DNA from: Pseudopithomyces maydicus
Lineage: Eukaryota; Ascomycota; Dothideomycetes; Pleosporales; Didymosphaeriaceae
Direction: 5' to 3'
Assembly (NCBI GenBank): GCA_026873275.1
Contig: JANTUC010000009.1
Location: 186,001-250,000 of the forward strand
DNA length: 64,000 nt
Shown: positions 33,423 through 44,400 of the stretch, in pieces
How positions within the stretch are numbered: position 1 is the stretch's first letter
How the letters are laid out: each line of letters begins with the position of its first letter
Translations under genes and position numbers: made by a program
Notes under the pieces: generated by a model
The model's database searches: none
Told to the model about the DNA's origin: nothing
Seen by the model: only the letters and a program-made list of their open reading frames with translations

Positions 33423-35814
33423 CTAAAGCGTATCTGGACGCAAAGCAGGTAGCTTGTCGAGTGGCACAGAGAATTCCTCGATTCTACTTTTTGTGTCCAT
33501 GGATAAAATCTCATCTCTTTGCAAGGGTAGCCATGCCCTAGACGTGTGGATATACTCTTTAGAGGGGTATATAGATTCGCTGAGCGAATATAATCCCTGC
33601 CATGGTTCCGGCAGCAACTTATACGCTCTTTTCCAACTCGATTGTTCCTGCCAATGATAACGCGATCTGTCCAAGCTGAAAAAGTCAGACCCCGAAGCAT
33701 CCATCTTTGATGCCATTTCCACTACTGCCAATATCCAATTTACCTCATCTTGCTCGTCGGCAATATGATCCGGACTCGGTGCCCAGCGAAGCCCTTAACT
33801 TCCTCCCAGGAGTTGTGAAAGAGAGAGTAGTGGAATACAACAGCAGAAGTAGACATAAATGGAGGATGTGGCATCGATTTGATGCGTGCACGCAGTGATG
33901 CATTGTAAGTCTCCTCTCTTGAGATGTGCCGATTCGTGAGTTCCAATACATTGTAAAAAGGGTGCCTCCAGGCCGCTGATTTTGTACTAAATCATTTATT
34001 GCTCTTTCAGGAATACTCAGTGGTAGGTTCTCCAAAGGCTCATCGGAAGGTTCTGGTTCCATATCACTAGGCCACAATCCCTCAGGAGTGCAGGAAGAAG
34101 CTGACACCGAATGCCGACGGTAAATTTCTTTTGCTTGATATCTAGGATTCTTCTGTTGATCATTGTACAGTCGGTATGCAGGTAATCTCGATGTTATGCC
34201 AAATTTTCGGGCTTTAGATAGTTCGGCTCTTGTATAGAATGCATGAATTTTGGGTTGATACTGACTAACGACGGTAGGAGCAGATTGATCGCTCTGTGCG
34301 CGCACATGTTGCTGTTGCTCTTTGGGGGTGCGAGGACCTGGGTTCCTCAGATTCTTAACCACGGGCAGTGTAGAGAATTGTGCAGATGGCCGTCCTGTGA
34401 ATGCAGAGCGCTGCTGTTTCACTCGCTTCTTTTCTGCCACCAGTCTTACTCTCTTGAATTCTCGCACATCGTCCTCGCCTTCAAGATCATCGCTAGCTAT
34501 CCTTCTCTTGCCTGGCCTAAGCGGTCCGCTTAATTGTGCAGAAAACCCGGGGTTTCCAAAGGTGGCTCCTGATTTCCAAGGGTTCGGCAAAGGGATCGAC
34601 GGTGGTGGTTCGATGTCGGTAACTACAATGATTCTGCGGAACCACATAAAGCATTTAGGGCATTGCACCTCTGTATCTGGAGGGTAGAGAGACGGGGCCT
34701 GGCAACCTGGGCATGTCGTTGTATTAGCATCGTTTTCGTTGGACTCGTCATTCCGGAAAATGAAGCTCATCTCGATTCGCTGACCAGGCAAGAATGCACG
34801 TTCCCATGCTCGGGACTGGTCTATATCTCTTTGCGTAGCTTTTTCCTGTAATCCATATTGTTTGTTTTTGATCTTCTTGAAGCCTTGAAGATTGCGAAAT
34901 CGGATCTCAAGAACAGAGTTGAATGCGTCCCAAGACGTTACGAACTGTAGGTGGACTGGCGCAATGCGGCCAATAGGATCTTCAAGAATAAAAGGCTCTT
35001 CGATCAACGTGCGTTCGAGCCGACTCGGAATTACTGCCTGAAGGCTCACAACAGCATGATAGGTTGCGATGTTCATTGCGATTACTCTGTGCATGAGTGA
35101 CTTGAGATCAGAACCGAGTTGCCGGAGCCAGTCAAGCCTTAAAGCTTCCGCAATTTTGTTCAGAGTGGTATTTCCACTAGTAATCTGATGGGTGGCATTG
35201 TTGATGCGGTCCCGGACGTCAAGTAGTAGTGTGTGCTGGTTTGATGTGCGTTTCTCATGACGCTGCTCAAGTTGGTGAAGTTGATCTTTGACATCTTGTT
35301 TGCTCAACGCTAACAAATTTCTTGAAACATTTAGTAAGAAGAAAAATAGAAGGCGAATTACAGAAGCTTACACATTCGCTGTGGCAAACAGCATTTGCAG
35401 ACTCGCGCTGGTACCGGCAATCTCTACCCGGAACCGTTCCACTGCCTCCTTTTCTCCAACGCGCCATCGCACTCCCATAGCCGCCTTCTTGAACATATTA
35501 GGTTTATGGCCATTTTCGAATGAAGTCTTGTACTTCCTTATCTGAGCTAGAAAATCAGTGACCAGGGTCTTGCATTGCGTCGCGGCTCGTTGCGCAGTTT
35601 CACATAGGCCTCGAAGCTCAGGAGTCGCTCCGTTTCCATGTGTCCTTGCCAGCAGATCGATTTCCAGAAGGGCTCGATCGAGTATCCATAATTCGCGAAC
35701 CACAGCCTGGTATTCAGCCTTGGACCCGCGTGCCTCGTCGAGCGCATCCACCAGATCTTTGACAAGAAGGCATACCGAAATGATATCGCCGACTGCACCG
35801 AAAGTAATGGGCAT
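33423..35814 (-). CDS. STAND-N-like / ubiquitin-like domain protein
   Basis: The N-terminus (MPITFGAVGDIISVCLLVKD, then a helical region to about residue 150) matches the fungal N-terminal domain found on STAND/NLR-like proteins. The middle (EEPFILEDPIGRIAPVHLQF, WDAFNSVLEIRF, AFLPGQRIEMSFIF) matches the ubiquitin-like domain that often follows it in fungi. A CPGCQAP...VQCPKCFMWF zinc-ribbon-like motif follows. There is no NB-ARC/NACHT ATPase or repeat domain, so it is not a complete NLR. The intron is 35321-35371. The C-terminal part changes frame twice, near 33968-33975 (into WRHPFYNVLELTNRH) and near 33758-33764 (into ADEQDEVNWILAVVEM). Each needs one missing base but neither lies in a long homopolymer. 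Corrected length is about 780 aa. Role unknown; gene decay is possible. Confidence 0.78.
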
Positions 35815-35953
35815 TTTGTCGTGCTTTGGTTTAATGTGTGATGAGATGGTCGAGATGGGGCGATGTTTTGTAGTGTACGCACCCAGCCAGCTCAGCCCCC
35901 AGTCGGCTATGCAAGGCAGATCACGAGGCCTCTATTGTCGCCTCACTCTCCAC

Positions 35954-36991
35954 CTATCGCTCAGGCATCTCTGTGAGTACAAAACTGGTGCAGAACCCAG
36001 CACCGATAAACTTGATGTTGCCAGGAATATCGATCTCGTTCCAGATCCCGCTCACCATGTCGTGCTTCACCTTGCCTCCAAGTTGCGTCAGATCTCCACA
36101 GTTGCCATGCTTCCCCCAGCCCCAACTGATGAGCTTCCTATCTTTAGTCAGAGCAAGTACATGCTCACTCCCAACCGCCATGTGCTCAAGCAACGGCAGG
36201 TCGTCTGGAAGTAGCTTCCACATGTTGTCCTTGCCCCAGGCTGTAAGGGTACCGTCTTCGAACAAAACAAAGATGGCGTTCCAAGTGGCCCCGATCTGTT
36301 TCCATCCTTTGATGTGAGATGGCATGGAGCTCTTGAGACTGAACTTATCTCGACCGAGGAGATAGTGTTCGCCTGAAGAGGGATGAGAAGCAAGATAAGT
36401 GAACTCTTTGCCACAAACCACTTTGACAGGCCGGAACGGAATTCCTTCATCGATCAAAGTTGGTTTTGTGATGCGTTGCTGTGCTGCCAGCTTGGGTCCC
36501 AGTTGATCAAGTCTTGACTTGCCCCAGCCCATTACATCGCCATTCTCAAGAATGACCACATAATGCCAGCCTCCAGCTGCGAAATCAACGACAGGATGTG
36601 GTAACGAATATGGGTTAGCAAAGCTGCTTTCTCCCCAATGGCTCGTTCCTTCAGTCAAGAGGGTAGGCTTGTCGGTGCTATCCAGAATATAGCTGGAGGA
36701 TTCGCATGCAGCCGCACAAAACGAAACATCTGTGTGGGGAGATTTTACGAAATGCTCGCATCTTGCATATTGACCGTCCACTGTCCCAAGCTGACCCTTC
36801 TCTGTATTACCGACATGATGGATGGTCCCGTCAGAAGAAAGAATGAGCGTGTGGTTGTCGCCACTGGTGACACTTTCAATATCTTTATCCCGTGGCCATG
36901 ATTCAGAGATGGTCGGTATTGAGACTATATCCGCGGCGGAGATACCGAGCTGGCCTTCACCATTACTGCCGAACACGTACAATTGGCGCAT
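35954..36991 (-). CDS. RCC1-repeat protein (Ats1-like)
   Basis: A seven-bladed-propeller protein of about 345 aa without introns. Repeats include LYVFGSNGEGQLG, DGTIHHVGNTEKGQLG, NGDVMGWGKSRLDQLG, DGTLTAWGKDN and RKLISWGWGKHGNCG. Length and composition resemble yeast Ats1 (alpha-tubulin suppressor) more than the Ran exchange factor RCC1/Prp20, which is longer with an N-terminal nuclear signal. An in-frame ATG at 37018 would add nine residues; the ATG at 36991 puts the first repeat at residue 2. It lies 225 bp from the divergent uS9 gene. Exact role is uncertain. Confidence 0.85.
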   Translation of the reverse strand: MRQLYVFGSNGEGQLGISAADIVSIPTISESWPRDKDIESVTSGDNHTLILSSDGTIHHVGNTEKGQLGTVDGQYARCEHFVKSPHTDVSFCAAACESSSYILDSTDKPTLLTEGTSHWGESSFANPYSLPHPVVDFAAGGWHYVVILENGDVMGWGKSRLDQLGPKLAAQQRITKPTLIDEGIPFRPVKVVCGKEFTYLASHPSSGEHYLLGRDKFSLKSSMPSHIKGWKQIGATWNAIFVLFEDGTLTAWGKDNMWKLLPDDLPLLEHMAVGSEHVLALTKDRKLISWGWGKHGNCGDLTQLGGKVKHDMVSGIWNEIDIPGNIKFIGAGFCTSFVLTEMPER

Positions 36992-37216
36992 GATCTGGAA
37001 ATAGCATCGAGATAACACAAGATGTTGTCTTGGGTACTCATAGAAGGAAGGCGTTCGCTTACATAACGAGGCGGCATCGAAGTTGCGCTAGCCACGATTG
37101 GCTCGCTTAGCAATTTGCGCCCTCCACACTTTCCAGCATCCCAAACTTCGCTCCTCCGACGACAACGCCAAAACCCACGCCCAACCCACCGCGCAACTAA
37201 CACACAGTCGCCCATC

Positions 37217-37908
37217 ATGTCCACCCAGAGCGTGCAATGCTTCGGCAAGAAGAAGACCGCCACTGGTACGCTGCTCCCCACTTCCCCCCGCGCACCGCGC
37301 CCAGTCGCAAAATGCTAACAGTCTCCCAGCGGTCGCCCACTGCAAGGTACACATCTAAGCCAGGACCCGTGACGACTATCATACTGAACAGATATGTCTA
37401 GGCTGGCAAGGGCCTCATCAAGGTCAACGGAAAGCCCCTCTCTCTCGTGCAGCCTGAGATCCTCCGCTTCAAGGTCTACGAGCCCGTCCTCATCCTCGGT
37501 GTTGACAAGTTCGGTACGCGCACACTTTTTCTCCGGAGTAGCCCTGGGATACACGTACACACATACATACATGTACCAAGGGGCGAATCCCAAAATTCAA
37601 AAGAAAAAGATGGAGAAATAGAGGTCTTGAAAGGAAAATGCTAACCAAATCACCCAGCTGATGTCGACATCCGCGTCCGTGTCTCCGGTGGTGGTCACAC
37701 CTCGCAGATCTACGCCATCCGCCAGGCCATCGCCAAGTCCATCATCGCCTACTACCAGAAGTACGTCGACGAGCACTCCAAGAACCAGCTCAAGCAGGCC
37801 CTCGTCCAGTACGACCGCACACTCCTCGTCGCCGACAACAGGCGGTGCGAGCCCAAGAAGTTCGGCGGTCCCGGTGCCCGCGCCAGGTACCAGAAGTCGT
37901 ACCGTTAA
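37217..37908 (+). CDS. RPS16: 40S ribosomal protein uS9 (S16)
   Basis: Small-subunit ribosomal protein near the P site. Four exons (37217-37265, 37330-37346, 37402-37513, 37658-37908) give 142 aa, the standard length. Sequence signatures: MSTQSVQCFGKKKTATAVAH, GLIKVNGKPLSLVQPEIL, VRVSGGGHTSQIYAIRQAIA and the C-terminal KKFGGPGARARYQKSYR. Exon 2 is only 17 nt. The third intron carries a cacatacatacatgtac repeat. The frame is intact and codon use is strongly biased to C-ending codons, as expected for a highly expressed gene. Confidence 0.98.
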
Positions 37909-38545
37909 GCGCGTTCTCTGCGCTCGTGCGAGCGGTTTGGGAAGCCTGCGGGCCGAGTGGCTGTGGCGTGCGTGGTGTTCGTATCTTGTATGGGCGCACT
38001 CGCTGCGGTCATGCGTGTGGAACGTGGGGAGGGAAGATGATAAGGCGCCGTCTCGCGTGCCGGGATTATGTGCATGGATTGATGGGACCAGAATTCTGTC
38101 ACGATAAAATGAATGCATTGGTTGCAAGGCTGAGCTTGTGACGAGACTACCATATATGTTCTGTGCGCCATTGCCTGCAATTGTGAAGTGAATGGGTGGT
38201 GGAGCCGTGTAAGGATTACATGACTTGACCAGCTGAGCCCGTATAGACTGAACCCGCATTGACTTAACACGTATAGACCAAGCACCGCAACCTGCATTTC
38301 AAAATGTTTTGGAATTCCCCTTCCCCAATGCTACCACCCTATTCAGCACCCTGCTCAACAGCGAGTGGGTATCCATCTATACCATCCTACCAACCCCTAG
38401 TCTCTCACCCGCTCACATTATATAAACGAATAATAAGTTGGACATCACGCCTCCTACTACTACTCCCCCTCCTCCACACACCCACACCCATACCTTTCCC
38501 CCTCACATCGCCACCCCACACATCCCTCCAGTCCATCCACAGCCA
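37909..38545. other. Convergent spacer, uS9 / ChAP
   Basis: No gene is supported. It contains the 3' flanks of both genes; C-rich cccacaccc runs occur at 38468-38515. Confidence 0.6.
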
Positions 38546-41088
38546 CTAGCCATCGCTCCCGCTGCTCCTGAACGCCGCGCACAGGGCGGCATACTGGTGG
38601 GTGAGATCCAGGACGTGCTGGGGGAGACTGGTGCCCTGGATGATGCTCCTGATTTTGACGGCGCCTTCTTCCTCGATGAGTTTGCGGATGGTGTAGAGGA
38701 GGTTGGGGGAGAACTAGGAGCGGTGGGTTAGTTGTGTTGTTTTCGTTTTGCGTTTCCTTGCATCCCATCTTATCCCTCTCGGGGGATAGATAGATAGATA
38801 GATAGCTAGCTAGCTAGCAAAGGGCGTCGTATCGTATCGTATCGTAAAAGGAAAAGAGATAGGGAAAGGAAAGAAGGAGGAAAGAAAAAGGAACGTACCT
38901 CAGAATACCACCGATACTGCCACGTAACCAACCTGATCAACGCCCCGCACACATCCCTCACGTTCCCCCCGACCGTATCCTCCAATTTCAACACCCCCTC
39001 ATCGCCTTGGGGCTAAACTTCATCTGCAGGCAATTCTCGTACGCGTCCACGGCCTCCTCCTCGTGGTGCAGGCGCTCCGCCAGCTCGCCGAGTATCTCCC
39101 ACTCCTCGGCGCTCTTCTTGTACAGCAGCTGCTGCGAGCGGTACTGCGCCATCTCGGTGCGCCAGATGGTGTACACGCGCAGGTCCTCGTACAGCACCAT
39201 GAAGAGGTTGTCGAGCCAGCGCTCGCACAAGCGCTTGTTGTGGAAGTGCGTGTAGTGCGGCTGGTTGGGGTTAGAAGTGGAGGGGTCGTCGGAGCCGGCT
39301 TTGACGACTTCGGAGGCTACGGTGTGGGAGGGTTTCTCGAGGGAGTCTTCGACGGCGGCGGTGGCGGCGGCGGAGGAGGAAGACGAGGATTCGCCGTTCG
39401 AGGGGGCGGTTTCCCCTCCGGCGGGGAAGAAGAAGATACCTCTTCGACGGCGCCGTGGGGGCTTTCGTCTCCGTCTTCCTCTGCGGGGGTCTCGCCGTTT
39501 GTTCTTGGGGTCGGGGAAGGAGAGCGGAGGGCGGTGACGCTGGGGTTTCGAGAGGCGGTGTGGGGCGCGGTTTGCTTTTCGTTGCGGTACTCCTCTTCCA
39601 TGACGAAGACCTGGCTTCGTATCCGGAGGAGCTGGTCCCAGCCGATTTTCTTGGTGATCTCCGTGAGGAGCATGTAGGCCTTTAGGAAAGTGCCCTTGAA
39701 GCCTGCGGCGTGGAGCTTGCGGAGCGTGGGGTGCACGAGTTCCATGTCGTCGCCTTGGTTGTCTATTATCTCGTCGCAGATGGCCTCGGGCATGATGGGG
39801 AGGAAGACCCGCTGCGGCTCGGGCATGCGCGGTGCGTCCTTGTCCTGGTATGTGAACATGGGACATGAGTTGAGGGTGAGGAGGGCGAGGTCCCATTGCT
39901 CTAGGCTGACGTAGATTTCGGCGAGGCGCGCCCACGTTCCAAACTCACTAGGTGCGGAGACGACGCTCCTCTTTGCGATCTCCAGTGCGAGGTCGCCGCG
40001 GCCCTTTTTGTTGCAAAAGTCGGCCTGGCAGTCCAGGAGCGAGTAGTCCATGGGGAGCTCCTGGATAGCGTCGTGAAGCAGTTGCACGGCCTTGACCTCT
40101 TCGTCCGCCTCGATGTATACTCTTGCCAGCAGGGACGAGATCTCAGGATCCTTCGTCCGTAGCTTCTCAAACAGATTTATTCCTGAGGTGTATCTGCCCG
40201 TGGTGTGGATGTAGTTCAAGAGGCCAGTGGTGAGGTGGTTCGAAACGAGATTTGGGACCTGGATCTCGGGGTCGGATCCGAGCTGCCAGCCATTGAAGAA
40301 CAGGCGCTCGGCGGCATCGAGGAACTTGTGCTCGCTCTCGGTGCTGGTAATGGGATTGAATCTCCGTACGCCGACAATTTTCTTGATGGTGTCACCGGAT
40401 CCGTCGTCGGCATACGAGTACGCTCGCAGGACGCTGCAGAGGTATGTCTCCAGCCACAGCTCGTCGGTCGCGACCCGCTTGTCGCCGCGTTCGTCGATAC
40501 AGTAGGACTCCACGGTACCTGGGATGTACACCTGCACCCGCATGTCCAGTCGCGAGAAGGCATTGTAGCAGCTATGGGCTGTCAGCTGGGCAGCGTGATT
40601 CCTTGGCGGTGCTCATACCAGTACAGGCCCGAGACGACCTTGTGCTGCTTGTCGTGGGGCGAGAAGGTCAATGTGTTTATGTAGGCTGCCAGACTGGCCG
40701 AGGACGAGGCGTCGATGCCAGTGACATGGTGGTATACACCCACCTGCTCCACGTCAGCACCGTCGACAAGCGCAGGGGGGCAGGAGCATGCATACCTGCT
40801 TCTTCACATCCCTGATCGGCTGCTTGATCAAGTGGACGAGGTCGGGAGGGCCGAGCTCGCGGAGGGTGTTGAGCGTCTCGGAGCGGGCCTCGATTGCGGA
40901 ATGCAGCTCCTCCTCGAAGATCCTACAGCAGGTCGGTCAGCGTCTGGCACCAGGGCGAAAGGGTCAATTGCAGCGGTTCGGGGAGCTTTCGTGGGGTGGG
41001 CGGCTGGTGTAGATGTGATTGGCGCAACGTGGTAAGACATAGGAAGCTTGCATGGCGCATACTCAGGAACAGCTGGAGCCGTCACCAT
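38546..41088 (-). CDS. BUD7: ChAPs family exomer component (Bud7/Bch1-like)
   Basis: TPR-rich cargo adaptor of the exomer, the Arf1- and Chs5-dependent coat that exports chitin synthase and other cargo from the trans-Golgi. Six exons: introns 40923-41062, 40744-40795, 40572-40618 and 38714-38898; the product is about 706 aa. The N-terminus is MVTAPAVPE, then EELHSAIEARSETLNTLREL. Conserved blocks: GPPDLVHLIKQP, GVYHHVTG, GLYCCYNAFSRLDMRVQVY, TPR-like repeats (SLLARVYIEADEEVKAVQLL) and the C-terminal WQYRWYSE-FSPNLLYTIRKLIEEE. Two missing bases are inferred, at G4 39423-39426 and C5 38994-38998. The last intron holds a tandem gata/ctag repeat. The most C-terminal exon is complete, ending FRSSGSDG. 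Confidence 0.92.
38787..38846. repeat. Tetra- and pentanucleotide repeats in ChAP intron
   Basis: Successive (gata)5, (gcta)4 and (tcgta)4 runs lie inside the last intron (38714-38898). Confidence 0.9.
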
Positions 41089-41473
41089 GGCTCAGACGTG
41101 GTGCGGGGGGCGCGAAAGAGGGTCAGGTTGGGATGCGAGGGTCGAGCAGCATGCGACGGCGGTGCGAGTTGGGCCGAGCTGGGCTGGGGGGAGGGGTTCC
41201 GCTGGCGAGGGTTTGGGGTCAGGGTTGTGTCGTTCCTTGCCCACAAGAACGAGATGCGGCGGCTCGGAGGTGATCCTCCTCCCCAGTGTGGCTTGCCCAA
41301 GCACCTCGACGCGCGCCAAGCACGCCCCATTCACGACACGACACGACGCGACCGTTGAGCCACACGCTGCACATGCTCCTCGCCCGGTGCACCGCTGTCT
41401 GGAGCCTGCCCAGGCTGTGTATCTTACTGCGCTCCCACGCGCCCCGCTGAATGCACCGCGCCCGCCTGGAACC
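41089..41473. promoter_or_regulatory. Shared divergent promoter, ChAP / HIR3
   Basis: These 385 bp lie between divergent ATG codons. The sequence is GC-rich without a clear TATA box. The plus strand is open in the HIR3 frame here, but the composition does not look coding. Confidence 0.5.
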
Positions 41474-44400
41474 ATGGTATGTTGTTTGATTCCACCCTCC
41501 ACATGCAATGCAATGCATGCACCGTTCACCCTTCACCTCTGCGATGCCCCTGCTAACAGAGCCCTCCAGTCTACCTGGCATGCGCTCAACGTCGAGCCCG
41601 AGTTCCACGAAGAAGACGACGTCGACGACACCAAGGAAATCCAGATCGAAGAGGCCCTGAAGCTCTACCAAACCGCCCTCAAGTACCACTCCGAGGGCCC
41701 GCAGTCGTTCCAGAAGACCGGCGAGGCCTACCGGGCCCTCTTCGAATCCGAAATCTTCAAATACAACGAGTCGCTCTCAGAGTACCGCCGCCACGAGCTC
41801 TTTGGCGACGAGCTGGTGTTCGACAGCATCCTCGATGACTACGAAACGGGCCCTGTGCAGCAGGCTGGCGGCAACGAGAGCGCGCCCAACACCCTCCCGC
41901 AGATCCTGCACCTTTCCCACAAGAACCATGGCCAGTTCCTCCTCGAGACGCTGCAGCATTGGGCGACCCAGAACGGCGCTGTTCTCCAACAAGACGGCGC
42001 ACCTCACCTTGTCGAAATCCTGGGGCACTTTGCCGATGCCTTGGACAAGGAAGACACCGATTTGGACCTGTGGCTGCGCACGGCTTCCGTAGCTGCCATG
42101 CTCGGTAGCTCGCGCATCACGAGATTTTGCTTGGAGGCGGTGCTCGATGGAAATGACGAACTGTACGACAGCCTCCTTCGTCTACCTGGTCTGGAGGAAG
42201 GTTTCGCTGGCCACCAGCTCCGCGAGCTGGTCTCCAAACTGGAAGATACCCTGTCCCTCCACCAGCCCCCGCTATCCTCCATGAAAAAGAAAAAGCTGTC
42301 CGAGAAGCTCAAACAACGGCTGAACCCGTACCCCTGGGCGCCCCTTCCTTCCGATATTTCGGCGGCCATCTCGCCGGCTGCACCACGGCCACCACAGCGC
42401 GTCGTTTTGAGCCCTTCAAAGTGGGATTGGGCAGGTGTGGGCGATGCCATCCTCCGCCACTATATGACCGAAACGAACAGCTTGATCGACGACAAGATTC
42501 CACCTGCTGCCGGTATCACGCTTGATATGCCACCACAGGTAACCGCCCCAGAATTGACTGAAGATGCTAGGGTGCAAGAGGAGATTGCAGCACAGGAGCC
42601 TTCCGAGGAGGAACCAGTGCTAGATGAGAGCGAAAAAACCCTTGTTGAGACCGAGAACGAGCCCGTTAAAATACAGTCCGGTGAAGATGTAGTAATGGAG
42701 GACCAAGAGAAAGCCACAGGGACCAAGGGAGACGACGGGGAATTAGCAACACCGGTAGAGAATGCACGAGACTCATCACGCAAGCGCTCAACTGACTCAG
42801 CCGGGCTTCCAGAGACTGCTGAGGGTGGACGCGCCCGTAGTAAGCGTCTGCGAGCACGCGAAGCTACAGAACCGAGTGCAGCCGTAGAAGCCGTGGGACA
42901 AGCCGTTGGCAACACGCTCGAGGATCAGCTGTGGCCCTTCACTAACGCTGATAGGTGTTTGCGTGAGGTAATCAACGACCAGTTCGAGCGACTCGGTGTT
43001 GAAGGTTTTGGCAAGTTGGAAGAGCTGCATTCTTTGGTTACGAATTTTACTCCTGGAAAACAGATTGCCGACAGCATCGACAAGGCAGCATGCGATATGT
43101 ACACTGCACTACAGAGCTCGGGGAGCAAGATAGCACCTGTGATGCTCAGCGCAGAGCCTGTAGACCTAGGTGGTGCAACCCGTGAAGCTGGCTTGAACGC
43201 GTTTCTCGGCTATTCCAAATCCAGTACTGCCCAAGCCTGCGTCAAACCGATCCTGCAGAGCGAGAAGCTGGCGTCATTCGTTCAGGATGTCAATGATGCT
43301 TGGCTTTCCACGAATGAGGTCGCATTCTCGTGGGTCGAGACACTCTTATCACCAAGTATCCTTTCCCTTGTGGACGACTCGACAGCAGACAGCCAGTCCA
43401 GTTATGTACAATACAGGTGGCCTGAAGATCTTAAGCGCCATTTGATCCAAGTACTTGTCAACGTAGATGAGTTCATTTACAATCGTATGCTCGAACGCCT
43501 CGAAACGCTTAATACCGGCATTTTGAACGCTCAAGCAGAGGCACAGCAATACCAGCTTACAGATTTTGATCTTGCGCAGATCGAGATGATCGAGACTATC
43601 TTTGAACTCCACCTCGATGTTTACTCCCTGATCAAACATCCCAGCAGCGGTGTTGACCAAAACACACAACTACAGCAGAGTGATCGACTCGCACGTTGGG
43701 TGTCGCTTGCGCGAGAAGCTATGCAATTGCGATCTAGTTGTAAGTCGAGCGATGTGCTGAAGGACGACCTTTCTCTACGCCATATCTGGGCTTCCGTATT
43801 TCACCTGAATGTCAGTGACGATGTTCTACCTCAACACGTCCTATATGCAATGGAGGAGTTGAAGGAGATCTTCAAGTCATTGGACGGCCGAGTGATCGAG
43901 ATACAAAACAATGCGGTAATGCCGGAGCTCTCGGTGGCTGCAGTTGATCGCGAACTTGTTCGGATTAGCATGAAGGACTTCTTCTTGACCGTCTTTGACA
44001 CAGATGAGAAGGATCCTGTTGCTGTTATTGAGAGCTTGGAGCCGATCCTAGAGCCAACACAAGCATCGGATATGGTTCATGACGAAGACTCCAATGCTGT
44101 AGATGAGACACACGACTGTTCATCAAGTCCATCGACAGTAGACGGCCGTGGTGCATCTGCAGACATACGACCTTCGCGCCCTTCACCTTTACAGGAAATG
44201 AGAAAGTTCCTTGACTCCGCCGCCGTTCACTTGAGGCTGTCGCTGTGGCAACGTCTACGTGAGGCGTACGAAGGGATTGAGTATGCGCCAAAAGTATTGT
44301 CATGCTACTTGCGCAGTATCGAGACACTGACAGGGGAGTTTGGTACCTCTACGTACCGAGACGCCTCAGATCCAGACCGCCATGTGAAGCTAGTGCGATG

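Noticed and set aside
41048..41473. Upstream extension of HIR3 to the ATG at 41048
   Set aside because: The extension runs through the promoter and overlaps the first exon of the divergent ChAP gene; a consensus donor follows the ATG at 41474 and gives the family N-terminus.
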